64,000 nt of DNA. Origin: Sagittula sp048553715. Its GTDB lineage: Bacteria > Pseudomonadota > Alphaproteobacteria > Rhodobacterales > Rhodobacteraceae. The notes under the pieces were generated by a model that saw only the letters and a list, made by a program, of their open reading frames with translations, searched no databases and was not told the origin of the DNA. The translations under genes were made by a program, and so were the position numbers. The number at the start of each line of letters is the position of its first letter. The first letter of the stretch is position 1. The stretch is from positions 1 to 64,000 of the forward strand of contig NZ_JBLZNC010000001.1 in the NCBI RefSeq assembly GCF_048553715.1, read 5' to 3'. This document shows, piece by piece, positions 34,772 to 45,200 of the stretch.

Positions 34772-35686
34772 ATGAGCTCGACGACCCAAGGTGTTCTGGC
34801 GATGATCGGCGCCTGCACGATTTGGGGTCTGTCCCCGATGTATTATAAATTGCTGTCGGATGTGCCCCCGTTCGAGCTGCTGGCCCATCGCACGATCTGG
34901 TCGCTTCTGGTGTTTGCGGCTGTTCTGGGCCTGCAGCGCCGTTTGGGGCGGCTGCGCGCGGCACTGGGGGACGGGCGATCGTTCATCGTGGTCACGATTG
35001 CGGCGGTTATGATTTCGACCAACTGGTTCTTGTTCATTTTCTCGGTGCAGGCCGGCATCGTGACGCAAAGCTCGCTTGGCTACTACATGTTCCCGCTGGT
35101 GGCGGTGCTGCTTGGGACAGTGGTGTTGAAGGAACGGCTGAGCTTCTGGCAATGGGCGGCGGTGGCATTGGCAGGCGTTGCGGTCGCGCAAATGGCTGTG
35201 CGGCTCGGGGTGGTGCCGTGGATATCCTTGGCACTGGCAGGCACGTTTGGTGTTTACGGATTGGTGAAAAAGCGGCTGGCGATCGGCCCGATCGTGTCTG
35301 TCACTGCTGAGGTGGTTGTGCTTGCGCCGGTGGCCGGAGCTTGGTTGATCTATACGCACAGCACGGGGCAGGGCGTGTTCGGCACGGATTGGGGCACTTC
35401 CGGGCTACTGGCCTTATCCGGGGCCTTGACTGCGCTGCCGCTCATGCTGTTCACGGCGGCGGCACAGCGCATCAGCCTAACCAGCGTTGGTTTGATCCAG
35501 TACCTCAATCCAACGCTGCAGTTTTTCTGCGCTGTGGTGATTTTCCGAGAGGCTTTGGAGCCTGCACAGCTCGTGGCCTTTGCCCTGATCTGGAGCGCGC
35601 TGGGGCTGTATTCAGGGCAGGCGGTCGTTCAGGACAGGGCGCGCCGTAAATGCGCCATAGCCTCTGTTGCGGATGCCCCGCTGTGA
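34772..35686 (+). CDS. rarD: RarD-type EamA permease
   Basis: The 304-residue protein has ten hydrophobic segments in two repeats and begins GVLAMIGACTIWGLSPMYYKLL, the RarD signature. It belongs to the drug/metabolite transporter superfamily; the natural substrate is not known. The ATG at 34772 is preferred over frame extensions into the sodB region. Its 3' end overlaps the convergent LOG-family gene by 58 bases. Confidence 0.85.
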   Translation: MSSTTQGVLAMIGACTIWGLSPMYYKLLSDVPPFELLAHRTIWSLLVFAAVLGLQRRLGRLRAALGDGRSFIVVTIAAVMISTNWFLFIFSVQAGIVTQSSLGYYMFPLVAVLLGTVVLKERLSFWQWAAVALAGVAVAQMAVRLGVVPWISLALAGTFGVYGLVKKRLAIGPIVSVTAEVVVLAPVAGAWLIYTHSTGQGVFGTDWGTSGLLALSGALTALPLMLFTAAAQRISLTSVGLIQYLNPTLQFFCAVVIFREALEPAQLVAFALIWSALGLYSGQAVVQDRARRKCAIASVADAPL

Positions 35687-36180
35687 ACGAAATCCAGCAG
35701 GCTGGCGTCGGCAAACCCGTGGTCCACGACATGGGACAGCAGCCCTTTTAACGGTCCCCAATAGCCCGCGACATCCAGCAGGATGATCGGCTTGTCATGC
35801 AGTCCAAGCTGGCGCCATGTCAGCACTTCGAAAAACTCGTCAAGACTGCCGGGTCCGCCGGGCATCACCACCACGGCGTCCGCGTTCATTAACATGACCT
35901 TTTTCCGTTCGTGCATGGTTTCGGTCACAATAAAGCGTGTGAGATCCGTTTTTCCGACCTCCATTTGCATAAGATGCGTCGGGATCACGCCAAACGTGTC
36001 CCCGCCTGCTGCCTGTGACGCGCGCGCAACCGTGCCCATCAGGCCCACATCCCCGGCACCATAAACCAATCGCCATCCCTTGTGGGCGATGGCTGTGCCC
36101 AAGGCGGTGGCTTCTTCGGCGAACTCCTGGCGGTCTCCGCTGTGCGATCCGCAGTAGACACAGATGGATTTGACGGACAT
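35629..36180 (-). CDS. LOG-family protein (TIGR00730)
   Basis: The 183-residue protein begins with SICVYCGSHSGDRQEF and contains VYGAGDVGLMGTVARA and the catalytic PGGPGSLDEFFEVLTW, the PGGxG(T/S)xxE motif of LOG phosphoribohydrolases. The family hydrolyses nucleoside 5'-monophosphates such as cytokinin ribosides or AMP; the in vivo role in bacteria varies. The motif has Ser where Thr is usual. The ATG at 36180 is set by the family N-terminus. Confidence 0.87.
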   Translation of the reverse strand: MSVKSICVYCGSHSGDRQEFAEEATALGTAIAHKGWRLVYGAGDVGLMGTVARASQAAGGDTFGVIPTHLMQMEVGKTDLTRFIVTETMHERKKVMLMNADAVVVMPGGPGSLDEFFEVLTWRQLGLHDKPIILLDVAGYWGPLKGLLSHVVDHGFADASLLDFVHSGASATEAMAHLRRALS

Positions 36181-36318
36181 GAGGGCACTTTCTGTTGCAA
36201 TTTCTGCTTTCTTTTGACGCTTATACGCCTGTGGGATAAGCTCGCTCAACCGTTGCGATGACGCAGGCTGGGGGGCCTGCCGCAACCTGTCCAAACGACT
36301 GCCCGATAAAGGACGGAA

Positions 36319-37662
36319 ATGAGCAAAGCTTTGATGAATAGCGCAATCGGCGGGGTGGCCGTTGCAGGCGCGGTTGGCGTGGCCATTGCCACGGGCGTGC
36401 TGACATGGCCCGCAGACGAGCCGCAGGAAGCGGCAAGCGTCGCGGTTGTGCCCGATACTGTGCCGTCAGCGCCTTCGGAAGACACCACCGGTTCTGACAG
36501 TGTCGCAGTTCAGCCCGAAATCGTGCCGGATGCGCCGGTTTTGGCAATGCGTTTGATGCCCGGCAGTAGTGTGATGGTAACCGGAACCAGTGCGCCGGGT
36601 GATCTGGTCGAGGTGCTGTTCAACGGCGCACCCGTGGCCGAGGTCGAAACCGAAGGGGACGGCAGCTACGCCACTTTGATCGATCTGCCTGAGGCCGCGC
36701 CGATGCAGCTGGTGCGCGCGCGCGCCACAGGGCAGGACGGCGTTCCCCGTTTGTCGCAGACAGAGCTGATCATTCCCGCCTCGGATGGGGGGAGTGTCGA
36801 TCTGGCGAGCGTGTCCCCTGACACGCCAAATGTTCCACAGGCCTCCCCGGACGATCAAGTGCCGAATTTGCAGGCGGACAGCAGCGTTGCGCGCACTTCT
36901 GCCTCCGCGGTTTCGGTTCCCGCCCAAGAGGACTCCGCCGCCCCGGTGCCCAAGCCACAAGTGGGCGACGGAATGGAGACGCCGGATGCCCCGGCAACCC
37001 AAAACGCCCCGTCTGAGACGGTCGGGACAAGCGCGGCGCCGGATGTCGTGCAGGCCTTGGCAGCCCCGGCAGAACCGGACGCCGACACTGCTTTGCCAAC
37101 CACCGAGACGGCCAATCAGCCAGCCGCGCCGCGTATCTTGGTCGCGGGTCCTGAAGGTGTCGAAGCGCTTGATAAGGCGCCGCTTTCGCCCAGCGGTGTC
37201 GCGCTCGACAGCATCAGTTACGACAGTGACGGGGATGTGATCCTTGCAGGGCGCGGACAGGACGAGGCCTTTGTTCGGGTCTACCTGAACAATGAGGCGC
37301 TTGTGACCTCGCCAATTGCGGGGGATGGTGCATGGGATGTGGCGCTGCCAGACGTGGATACGGGCACCTACACCTTGCGGGTGGATCAGGTGGATGCCGA
37401 GGGCACCGTGATCGCCCGCGTCGAAAGCCCCTTCCTGCGTGAAGATCCCGCTCTGTTAGAGGAACTTTCCGCCAACGGTGGCCCGGTGACAGAGATCACA
37501 GTGCAACCGGGGCATTCGCTGTGGGCGATTTCCGAGGATCGTTACGGCAACGGTATTGAATACGTGAAGATTTTCGATGCCAACCGTGAACGAATCCGCG
37601 ATCCTGACCTGATCTATCCCGGCCAGATTTTCGATCTGCCGGACGGGCTGCCCGATCCGTGA
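36319..37662 (+). CDS. LysM peptidoglycan-binding protein with Ig-like repeats
   Basis: The 447-residue protein has an N-terminal membrane helix (about 8-28), a first bacterial Ig-like domain (about 75-150), a long Pro/Ala/Ser/Asp-rich linker (about 160-290), a second Ig-like domain (about 300-375) and a C-terminal LysM domain (about 393-440, TVQPGHSLWAISEDRYGNG). It is probably anchored in the inner membrane and binds peptidoglycan. AAGGACGGAA precedes the ATG. No catalytic domain is visible. Confidence 0.8.
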   Translation: MSKALMNSAIGGVAVAGAVGVAIATGVLTWPADEPQEAASVAVVPDTVPSAPSEDTTGSDSVAVQPEIVPDAPVLAMRLMPGSSVMVTGTSAPGDLVEVLFNGAPVAEVETEGDGSYATLIDLPEAAPMQLVRARATGQDGVPRLSQTELIIPASDGGSVDLASVSPDTPNVPQASPDDQVPNLQADSSVARTSASAVSVPAQEDSAAPVPKPQVGDGMETPDAPATQNAPSETVGTSAAPDVVQALAAPAEPDADTALPTTETANQPAAPRILVAGPEGVEALDKAPLSPSGVALDSISYDSDGDVILAGRGQDEAFVRVYLNNEALVTSPIAGDGAWDVALPDVDTGTYTLRVDQVDAEGTVIARVESPFLREDPALLEELSANGGPVTEITVQPGHSLWAISEDRYGNGIEYVKIFDANRERIRDPDLIYPGQIFDLPDGLPDP

Positions 37663-37805
37663 TGCGGTGGGGTGGTTTGCACCCCGATCTTGCCCTAGAT
37701 ACCGGTTGAACGGTGCAGGAACTGCCCGAATTTATACGACGTGTTGCCAAAGGCGGCAGCCAGCCACGCGGACATGTGTTCGATGTTCGCCAGCCAGGAG
37801 CCCGG

Positions 37806-39632
37806 ATGCCCCCCGAGACCTCGACCGAAGAAATTGCACGTGCGGAACGGGCCTCTGGCCTGCGAACCATCAAACGGATTGCCCCCTATTTGTGGCCCGA
37901 GGGGCCAAAGCATGCCTGGGTGCGTCGCCGTGTCGTGATTGCCCTGACCCTGCTGATTGCGGCCAAGGTGATCGCGGCCTTTACCCCAATTTTGTACAAG
38001 CAGGCGGTGGACAGTCTGGGGGGCGAGGTGCCGACACTGGCCATCGGTGCGATTGGTCTAACGCTGGCCTATGGCATCAGCCGGATCATGACCGTGGGTT
38101 TCCAACAGTTGCGGGACGCGATCTTTGCCAAGGTCGGGCAGCGCGCGCTTCGAGCATTGGCGCTTGAGACCTTTGAACACATCCACCGGCTGTCGATGCG
38201 CTATCACATCACGCGTAAGACCGGCGGTCTGAGCCGGATCATCGAGCGCGGTGTGAAGGGCGTCGAATTCCTGCTGCGGTTCTTGCTGTTTTCCATCGGT
38301 CCGCTGATGCTGGAGCTGGTTCTGGTGGGAATCGCGCTTGCGTGGATGTTGGGGCTGTCCTACCTGTTGGTCGTGGCATTGGTGGTGGCATTCTACGTGG
38401 GCTTTACGCTGAAGGTCACGGAATGGCGGGTCAAATTGCGGCGCGAGATGAACGCACAGGACACCGACGCCAATCAGAAAGCGATCGATTCCCTGCTGAA
38501 CTATGAGACCGTCAAATATTTCGGCGCCGAGGCGCGCGAAGCAGCGCGCTATGATCGCGCGATGGAGGGGTATCAGGCGGCTGCGATCAAGACGGCGACC
38601 TCGCTTGCGTTTTTGAACTTTGGCCAGTCCTTGGTGATCACCGGCGGGTTGGTCACCGTGATGGTCATGGCGGCTGCAGGCGTACAGAACGGTACGCTTT
38701 CCGTGGGCGATTTTGTCATGGTCAACGCCTACATGATCCAGATCACTGCACCGTTGAACTTTCTCGGGACGGTGTACCGCGAAATACGGCAGGCTCTGGT
38801 GGATATGGGCGAGATGTTCGACCTTCTTGAACAGCCCGCAGATGTGTCTGACAAACCGGGCGCGCCGGATTTGGCCGTACAGGGCGGTACGGTTGAGCTG
38901 CAGCAAGTGGCCTTTGGCTATGACCCCGCGCGCCCGATCCTGAAAGGGGTGAATATCACCGTGAACGCAGGCGAAAGCGTGGCTTTGGTCGGGCCGTCAG
39001 GGTCGGGGAAATCGACCATCGGGCGATTGTTGTTCCGCTTTTACGACGTCAACGGCGGCGCGCTGAAGATCGACGGTCAGGACATTCGCGATGTCACGCA
39101 GGACAGTCTGCACAAGGCCATTGGTGTTGTGCCGCAGGACACCGTGCTGTTCAACGATACGATCCGCTACAACATCGCCTACGGTCGCGAAAATGCGACC
39201 GAAGCTGAAATCCTCGCCGCTGCCCAAGCCGCGCAGATTGACGGGTTCATCCAGTCGCTGCCCGAAGGATACGACACGCAGGTCGGGGAACGCGGGCTGA
39301 AGCTGTCAGGTGGCGAGAAACAGCGGGTCGGGATTGCCCGTACCCTGCTGAAGGATCCGCCGATCCTCTTGCTGGACGAGGCGACCTCGGCGCTTGATAC
39401 GGAAACGGAAAGCTCGATCCAGACGGCGTTGAAGCGGGCGGGCGAGGGGCGCACCGTGCTGACCATCGCGCACCGGCTGTCCACCGTGGCTGATGCCGAC
39501 CGTATCGTGGTCCTTGAAGACGGCCAAGTGGTCGAGGAGGGCACGCATGACGATCTGCTGGCCCGTGGCGGACGCTATGCGACCCTTTGGCATCGCCAGC
39601 AGATTGACGAACCCGCCGCGCAAAGCGCCTGA
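37806..39632 (+). CDS. Atm1-type ABC exporter (ABCB7/HMT1 family)
   Basis: From the ATG at 37806 (CAGGAG upstream) the protein has 608 residues. It is a half-transporter with a six-helix membrane domain (about 40-330) and an ATPase domain with Walker A GPSGSGKST, signature LSGGEKQRV and Walker B ILLLDEATSALD. QKAIDSLLNYETVKYFGAE in the membrane domain is diagnostic for Atm1-like transporters, which export glutathione-linked or sulfur-containing compounds and metals. A frame extension to a GTG at 37713 lacks support. Confidence 0.88.
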   Translation: MPPETSTEEIARAERASGLRTIKRIAPYLWPEGPKHAWVRRRVVIALTLLIAAKVIAAFTPILYKQAVDSLGGEVPTLAIGAIGLTLAYGISRIMTVGFQQLRDAIFAKVGQRALRALALETFEHIHRLSMRYHITRKTGGLSRIIERGVKGVEFLLRFLLFSIGPLMLELVLVGIALAWMLGLSYLLVVALVVAFYVGFTLKVTEWRVKLRREMNAQDTDANQKAIDSLLNYETVKYFGAEAREAARYDRAMEGYQAAAIKTATSLAFLNFGQSLVITGGLVTVMVMAAAGVQNGTLSVGDFVMVNAYMIQITAPLNFLGTVYREIRQALVDMGEMFDLLEQPADVSDKPGAPDLAVQGGTVELQQVAFGYDPARPILKGVNITVNAGESVALVGPSGSGKSTIGRLLFRFYDVNGGALKIDGQDIRDVTQDSLHKAIGVVPQDTVLFNDTIRYNIAYGRENATEAEILAAAQAAQIDGFIQSLPEGYDTQVGERGLKLSGGEKQRVGIARTLLKDPPILLLDEATSALDTETESSIQTALKRAGEGRTVLTIAHRLSTVADADRIVVLEDGQVVEEGTHDDLLARGGRYATLWHRQQIDEPAAQSA

Positions 39633-39635
39633 CCC

Positions 39636-40289
39636 CTAGATCCGGTTCAACGTCCTTTGGATCTCGGCCACAAGCTGGCCCAGATCCTCGCCGTCGGTCA
39701 GGGCGTGGTGTACCTGGATGTTCAGCGCCATGTCATGGCCGTAGGCTGTCTCGACAATCTTGCCCCAGGAGATGCGGGGGATGCATTCGTCAGCGTGCGG
39801 CACCGCGTGATCCAGCCCGGTGAAATCCAGCCACGGCAGGCAGGACAGATAGGCCACCGCATCCGTCGTTTCCGCATGCTCGCGAATGTCCGTGGCTGCG
39901 CGCACAGTGGCAATAGTCGCCTCGGTGGCGTGTCGAAAGGCGTCAAACGACTTGGCCACCGGCTGAAAGCTGAAAGCAAACCCACCCGTATCGCGCGGTA
40001 CGGTAAAGGACAGGCCAATCGCATGGTGGCGGATCACGTCGCCATTGGCGCGAAACCGCAGCTTCATGGCGGGCACGGCATTGATGCCGGTGCCGATGGC
40101 ATAAAGGCAGCCGATATAGGGGGATACCCCATCAGCGCGGCGCCTGCGCATCAGGTGCGAGACGTCGACACGGGTGGTTATGGCGTAATGCGGGCGGCTG
40201 TAGCGGCGAAACCAGCGATAGGTGTCCGCGCGCTCCCACGTCTCAAGATCCACGCGGGTTTCGCTGGGCGGCAAAAGGGGGTCGTTCAC
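39636..40289 (-). CDS. CatA-like chloramphenicol acetyltransferase family protein
   Basis: From a GTG at 40289 the protein has 217 residues, the normal size for type A chloramphenicol acetyltransferases. It has the RVDLETWERADTYRWF N-terminal block and the catalytic motif HHALTDG (HH at 194-195). Whether it acetylates chloramphenicol or another alcohol is unknown; chromosomal CatA-like proteins in environmental bacteria often have unknown substrates. A frame extending to an ATG at 40364 adds residues without family similarity. It is convergent with the ABC exporter, three bases apart. Confidence 0.78.
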   Translation of the reverse strand: MNDPLLPPSETRVDLETWERADTYRWFRRYSRPHYAITTRVDVSHLMRRRRADGVSPYIGCLYAIGTGINAVPAMKLRFRANGDVIRHHAIGLSFTVPRDTGGFAFSFQPVAKSFDAFRHATEATIATVRAATDIREHAETTDAVAYLSCLPWLDFTGLDHAVPHADECIPRISWGKIVETAYGHDMALNIQVHHALTDGEDLGQLVAEIQRTLNRI

Positions 40290-40517
40290 GGTGTTACACC
40301 TGTCTGAGTGGTCGTCAGGATACTCCAGACTGGTCCACAGCGTCCAATGGGTTTGACCGGTCAACCGGCACTGAATTATGCATCAAATGTGTTTGCCACT
40401 GCAGATTTCTGTGTATTCGCGCAGGGGGCTGCGCGCTGGTGCAGAGGTGATCTGCGGTCTTAATCTTTTGCTCGCGCTGCGAATGCAATATGTAGGGGCC
40501 AACCAAGGAGAGCATTC

Positions 40518-41297
40518 ATGACGCGGCCCATTGTCGGCATCATCGGAAATACGCATCTGTTGAATGATCAATACCCGGCCCATGCCGGTGGGATCATGAA
40601 CTCGGAGGCGATTGCCAGCGTGTCCAAATGTCTGCCGCTGCTCATCCCCGCCGACCCGCGCCTTGTCACCGTCGAGGAGCTGCTGGAGACCTGCGACGGT
40701 TTCCTGCTGACGGGGGGACGCCCCAACATCCACCCCGAAGAATATGGCGAGGATTACACCGACGCGCATGGCGATATGGACCGTGCCCGCGATGCGATTA
40801 CCCTGCCGCTGGTGCGCGCCTGTGTCGAACGGGGGCAGCCGTTTCTGGGCATCTGTCGTGGTTTCCAAGAGGTGAATGTCGCCATGGGCGGCAGTCTTTA
40901 CCCTGAAATCCGCGATCTGCCCGGTCGGATGAACCACCGCATGCCCCCTGACGGCACCATCGAAGAGAAATTCGCGCTGCGCCATGCGGTCACGCTGACA
41001 GAGGGTGGGCGCTTCCATCGTCTGTTCGGCGCGACAGAGGTGATGACCAACACTTTGCACGGGCAGGGGGTGAAACGCCCCGGTCAGCGCATCGTGATCG
41101 AAGGCCACGCGCCCGATGGCACGCCAGAGGCGATCTATGTCGAGGGGGCTGCGGGCTTTACCATGGCGGTGCAATGGCACCCGGAATGGGATGCGGCCAA
41201 CGATCCTGTGTCGCGCCCGCTGTTCACCGCCTTTGGCGCGGCGGTGGCCGAGTGGTCCAAGACCAAAACCGCAGGGCATTTCCGCGCCAGCGCGTGA
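40518..41297 (+). CDS. Class I glutamine amidotransferase, gamma-glutamyl-GABA hydrolase type
   Basis: The 259-residue protein is a PuuD-like peptidase C26 enzyme with the nucleophile in FLGICRGFQEVN (C113) and the catalytic HPE in VQWHPEWDA. LLTGGRPNIHPEEY is typical of the family, which cleaves gamma-glutamyl amides such as gamma-Glu-GABA in putrescine breakdown. A good ribosome-binding site (AAGGAGAG) is present. No other putrescine genes are adjacent, so the substrate remains open. Confidence 0.85.
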   Translation: MTRPIVGIIGNTHLLNDQYPAHAGGIMNSEAIASVSKCLPLLIPADPRLVTVEELLETCDGFLLTGGRPNIHPEEYGEDYTDAHGDMDRARDAITLPLVRACVERGQPFLGICRGFQEVNVAMGGSLYPEIRDLPGRMNHRMPPDGTIEEKFALRHAVTLTEGGRFHRLFGATEVMTNTLHGQGVKRPGQRIVIEGHAPDGTPEAIYVEGAAGFTMAVQWHPEWDAANDPVSRPLFTAFGAAVAEWSKTKTAGHFRASA

Positions 41298-41378
41298 GAG
41301 CCGCGTCAGTTCGGCAATGCATACGCCATAGCGCCTGACCCAAGGGAACCATTTGCCGTCTGATTTGGTTCAGGCCTT

Positions 41379-42251
41379 ATGGAAAATCAGCCGCGCCCGC
41401 GACAGGCCCCCGAAGACAACTTTGACCCTCAGGAAAGCGATGCTGTCCGGGAGCCAAAGGAAGAAACCTCTGTGACCAAGGCGTCGCGCCTGTCCGCGCG
41501 CCTGATCTACGAAGTCATCCGCCGCGACGGGCGCGAGGAACTGGCGCGTCCCAATGTGTCGCTGATCTGGTCGGGGTTGGCGGCGGGCGTATTGATCAGC
41601 CTGTCGGTCATCGCCCAAGCGGTGCTGAAGGCACACTTGCCAGAGGCCGAATGGACCATTCTGGTCGAGGCGCTGGGCTATTCGCTGGGCTTTATGGTTG
41701 TGATCTTTGGCCGGATGCAGCTGTTTACCGAAAACACCATCACCACGGTACTGCCTGTGGTCGCGGATCAGTCGTTGACGTGTTTTCTGAAAATGCTGCG
41801 ACTCTGGACCATTGTTCTGCTGGCCAATGTGGCGGGCACAATCATCGCAAGTGGCTTTTTGTACCTGCCACATATCATCCCCGGCGAAATGACAGAAACG
41901 CTGATGGCTGTGGCGCGTCACGCCACCGAAGGCTCTGCAGTGGTGAACTTCTACCGCGCCATTCCCGCAGGGATCATTATTGCGTCCGTTGTCTGGATCA
42001 TTCCCGCAGCACAAAACAGCGCGTTCTGGGTGATCCTCGCGCTGACTTGGCTGATGGCGGCGGCGGGATTTGCCCATGTGATTGCCGGTTCGGTCGAGGC
42101 AAGCCTGCTGGTCTGGCACGGCGAAATCACCATTGCCGACGCGATTATGCGGTTCTTTCTGCCGGTTCTTGCGGGCAATGTGGCCGGTGGCACCGCCGTC
42201 TTTACGCTGCTGGTCTGGGGGCAGGTGAAAAACGAGGTGGTCAAGGAATAG
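41379..42251 (+). CDS. Formate/nitrite transporter family channel
   Basis: The 290-residue protein has an N-terminal charged tail of about 60 residues and six hydrophobic segments with the FNT folds (GLAAGVLISLSVIAQA, FGRMQLFTENTITTVLPV, and VLAGNVAGGTAVFTLL). The YfdC-like LFTENT variant suggests a subgroup distinct from FocA and NirC. Anion conducted is not known. Ends 18 bases from the convergent RTX/Hint gene. Confidence 0.85.
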   Translation: MENQPRPRQAPEDNFDPQESDAVREPKEETSVTKASRLSARLIYEVIRRDGREELARPNVSLIWSGLAAGVLISLSVIAQAVLKAHLPEAEWTILVEALGYSLGFMVVIFGRMQLFTENTITTVLPVVADQSLTCFLKMLRLWTIVLLANVAGTIIASGFLYLPHIIPGEMTETLMAVARHATEGSAVVNFYRAIPAGIIIASVVWIIPAAQNSAFWVILALTWLMAAAGFAHVIAGSVEASLLVWHGEITIADAIMRFFLPVLAGNVAGGTAVFTLLVWGQVKNEVVKE

Positions 42252-42268
42252 CCACCTCGCCCGCAGGG

Positions 42269-45200
42269 TCAGGCCGCCTTGCGGGCGGCCAGTTTGCGCT
42301 GATGCAGCAGCATCTGCGCCTCGTGCCGTTTGAGGCAGGGGCGTGCGGTTGACCCGAACAGCGCCGGATCCAGACGCAGCATCGGCAGCGCCTCGAACAG
42401 GGCGGCACGTTGCACTGTGTCCAGCGCGGCGAGCGCCTGCGGCCCGACAAAGAAGCTTTCGGTGTCCACGCCCTCGGCGGTGATCACATGGTGGCGGTCA
42501 AAGGCGAGATGGATGTAGGTGACCTCGCGGCCTTCAATCTGGGTCACACCTTCGGCGCCTTGTAGATGCGTGGCGGCGGCAAAGACCTCTGGCGCGCCAT
42601 ACATCAGTTCGGCGTCATAGCCTTCGATCAGAATACGGTGCTGGGGAGAGACCACAAGCGGGCGCGGATCGGCCAGATCGGGGTCCGTAGGCAGCGTATG
42701 CGGTGCAATGTGGATCGGCGCGGATTTGCCCCGTGCCAACCGACGGCTCGCACCTTTCCAGCGCAGCGGTTGCGCGCCACTGTCGCGGGTCATCACCAGA
42801 TCACCGGCGGCCAGCTCGTCAATCACGCGATAGCCCGTTGGAGTCAGAATGCGCGTGCCGGGAGTGAAACAGATCACCGCATCGATATTGCTAAAGCTGA
42901 CCAGCGTACCGTCCAGCATGCGAATCGTGCCGGTCATCTCGCCCTCGGGCGTCGTGTTGAACCGCAGCGTCGTGCGATCCCCCAACCCGTTGAGATCCAG
43001 CGTATCGCCGCCGGTCTGCGCGGTGGTCGACCCTTCGATGAAAATACCGTCAGAGCCCGCCTCGCCCAGATCGGTCAGGGTGATGGTGTCATCGCCATCG
43101 CCCGCATTGATCGTGTCGCCCTGTGCGGCAAAGATCAGGTCGTTGCCCGCCCCGCCAAGGATGCTGTCGGCACCAAGCCCGCCGGAGAGTTCATCATTGG
43201 CGTTACCGCCATCCAGCGTATCCGCGCCGTCACCGCCCAGCAGGGTGTCGTTGCCGCTGTCACCGCGCAGGGAGTCGTCGCCTGCGCCGCCTTCGACATA
43301 ATCGTTGCCGTTGCCACCGATGACGGTGTCGTTGCCGTCGCCTGCGAATACGCGGTCCCAACCATTTCCGGCAAGGATGCTGTCGTTGCCGGTCCCTGCT
43401 ACGATGCTGTCAGAGCCGCCGCCTGCGTTGATCGTGTCATCGCCTGCACCGCCCAGCAGCGTATCGCGACCGGCACCACCATTAAGGCTGTCGTTGCCAT
43501 CGCCGCCGTCGATCTGGTCGTTGCCCGACCCGCCGATCAGCGTGTCATCTCCGCTCAGACCGGCGATGGTGTCGTTGCCCAGCCCGCCGTCGATATAGTT
43601 GGAATTCACACCTTCGGCGTCGGTGGTCATCCCGTCATAGCCGGTCAGGTTGTCGGCGAAATCCGACCCGATCAGCCCGTCAATGCCACCGCCACTGCTA
43701 TCGCCCGCCGCGTCACCACCAGAAAACGTGTTGGTCGACAGATCGACCGTCACACCCGATGCGCTGTCGGCGTAGGTGATGTAGTCCATCCCTTCGCCGC
43801 CGGTGAAAGTATCCGCGCCCTCGCCACCGACAAAGGTATCGCTGCCGCTGCCGCCGAACAGCTCGTTCGCGCCCGCACCGCCGGTCAGCAGGTCATTGCC
43901 CGCATCGCCCGACAGTGTGTCATTGCCGGTGCCGCCGTCCAGCGTGTCCGCGCCATCCCCACCCAACAGGGAATCGTTGCCCGCATCGCCCGACAGACTG
44001 TCCGCCCCGGTGCCACCGTCAAGCGTGTCGTCGCCGGCCTCGCCAAACAGGGTGTCGTTGCCCGCACCACCCGACAGAACGTCATTGCCCGTGGCGATGG
44101 GGATCGCCTCGAACTGCACGTCCGAGACCCAGATACCTTGGGTGTTGCCCTGAAGGTTGCCGTAGATGATCTCGATCGAGGCGACGGGCCCCGCGATTTC
44201 ATACAGAACCGACCCGCCCGCGTCATTGGTGCTCTCGGACAGCTCATTGGCAACGACCGTGTTGCCGTTGACCGTATCCCCCGCACCGCCCAGCGTGATG
44301 GTCACCGGAACAGGATTGCCGTCCGCATCATAGGCGTTCACCGTGACTTCGTCGGTGTGGTTGTTCGCGCCCCAGTCGATGTCATTAATGCGGAAGGTGA
44401 CGTTTTGCACCTCGTCCTCGACGCTGGACCCGGCAGAGGCCGCGAAATCCATCGTTGTGCGCGATGTCAGCCCGTCGCCTTGGCCAAACAGGAACAGTGA
44501 CGATGTGTTGTCAAAGGTCTCGCCGGGGGCGCTGTACTGCTGCAGGGAATCGTCGACCTCGAAGGTCGGGGTGTTGTTGCCCAGACTCTCGAAACCGAGC
44601 GTGACATCGATGTCGCCGGTGTCCTGAACGGCCCCGTCGGCAATGGCGGTGCCGGTCGGGCCAAACCCCGTCCAGTTCAGATCGGCAGAGGTGCCCGCAG
44701 GCTCATAGGGGCCGTAATCCCCATAGATCAGATCATTGCCATTCCCGCCGTCGACGGTGTCATCGCCATTGCCGGCGGCGACCGTGTCATTGCCATCACC
44801 AGCCTCGATCACGTCATCAACCGTGCCGATGGTGTCATCGACGCTTTCGCCGTGGATGTCGGTGAACGAGGCGTCGATCAAGTCGTCGCCACTTGTGCCT
44901 TCGATCACGCCGTTGGAATAATCCCGAAACGAAAAGGCAATATCCCCGGCGGCGGCGTCGGGATTGCTGTCATATTGTTGGACGGTATAGGTCCGGCCTG
45001 CCACCAGCGGCTGTTCCGACAGGGTGTAGAGCCCGCTGGCCCCACCGCCCTCGATCTGAAGCTGAGCGACTTGGAAGCTTTGTCCTGTGACGCTGTCGGT
45101 GACCGTCCAGACCGCTTCGGCGTCGGTGTTGACGTTTGTCGAGGTGCCCGACGGTGTGGTGAACGTCCCCGTCGCGGTTTCACCACCGGCGCTATCGTCA

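Noticed and set aside
42272..42290. GC hairpin near the end of the RTX/Hint gene as a terminator
   Set aside because: It lies within the coding sequence for the last residues (Ala/Arg/Lys-rich) and has no T-tract.
42566..44500. A 644-codon open frame on the plus strand antisense to the RTX/Hint gene
   Set aside because: It mirrors the Gly/Asp-rich repeat codons of the RTX gene, has no ribosome-binding site and no recognisable domain.
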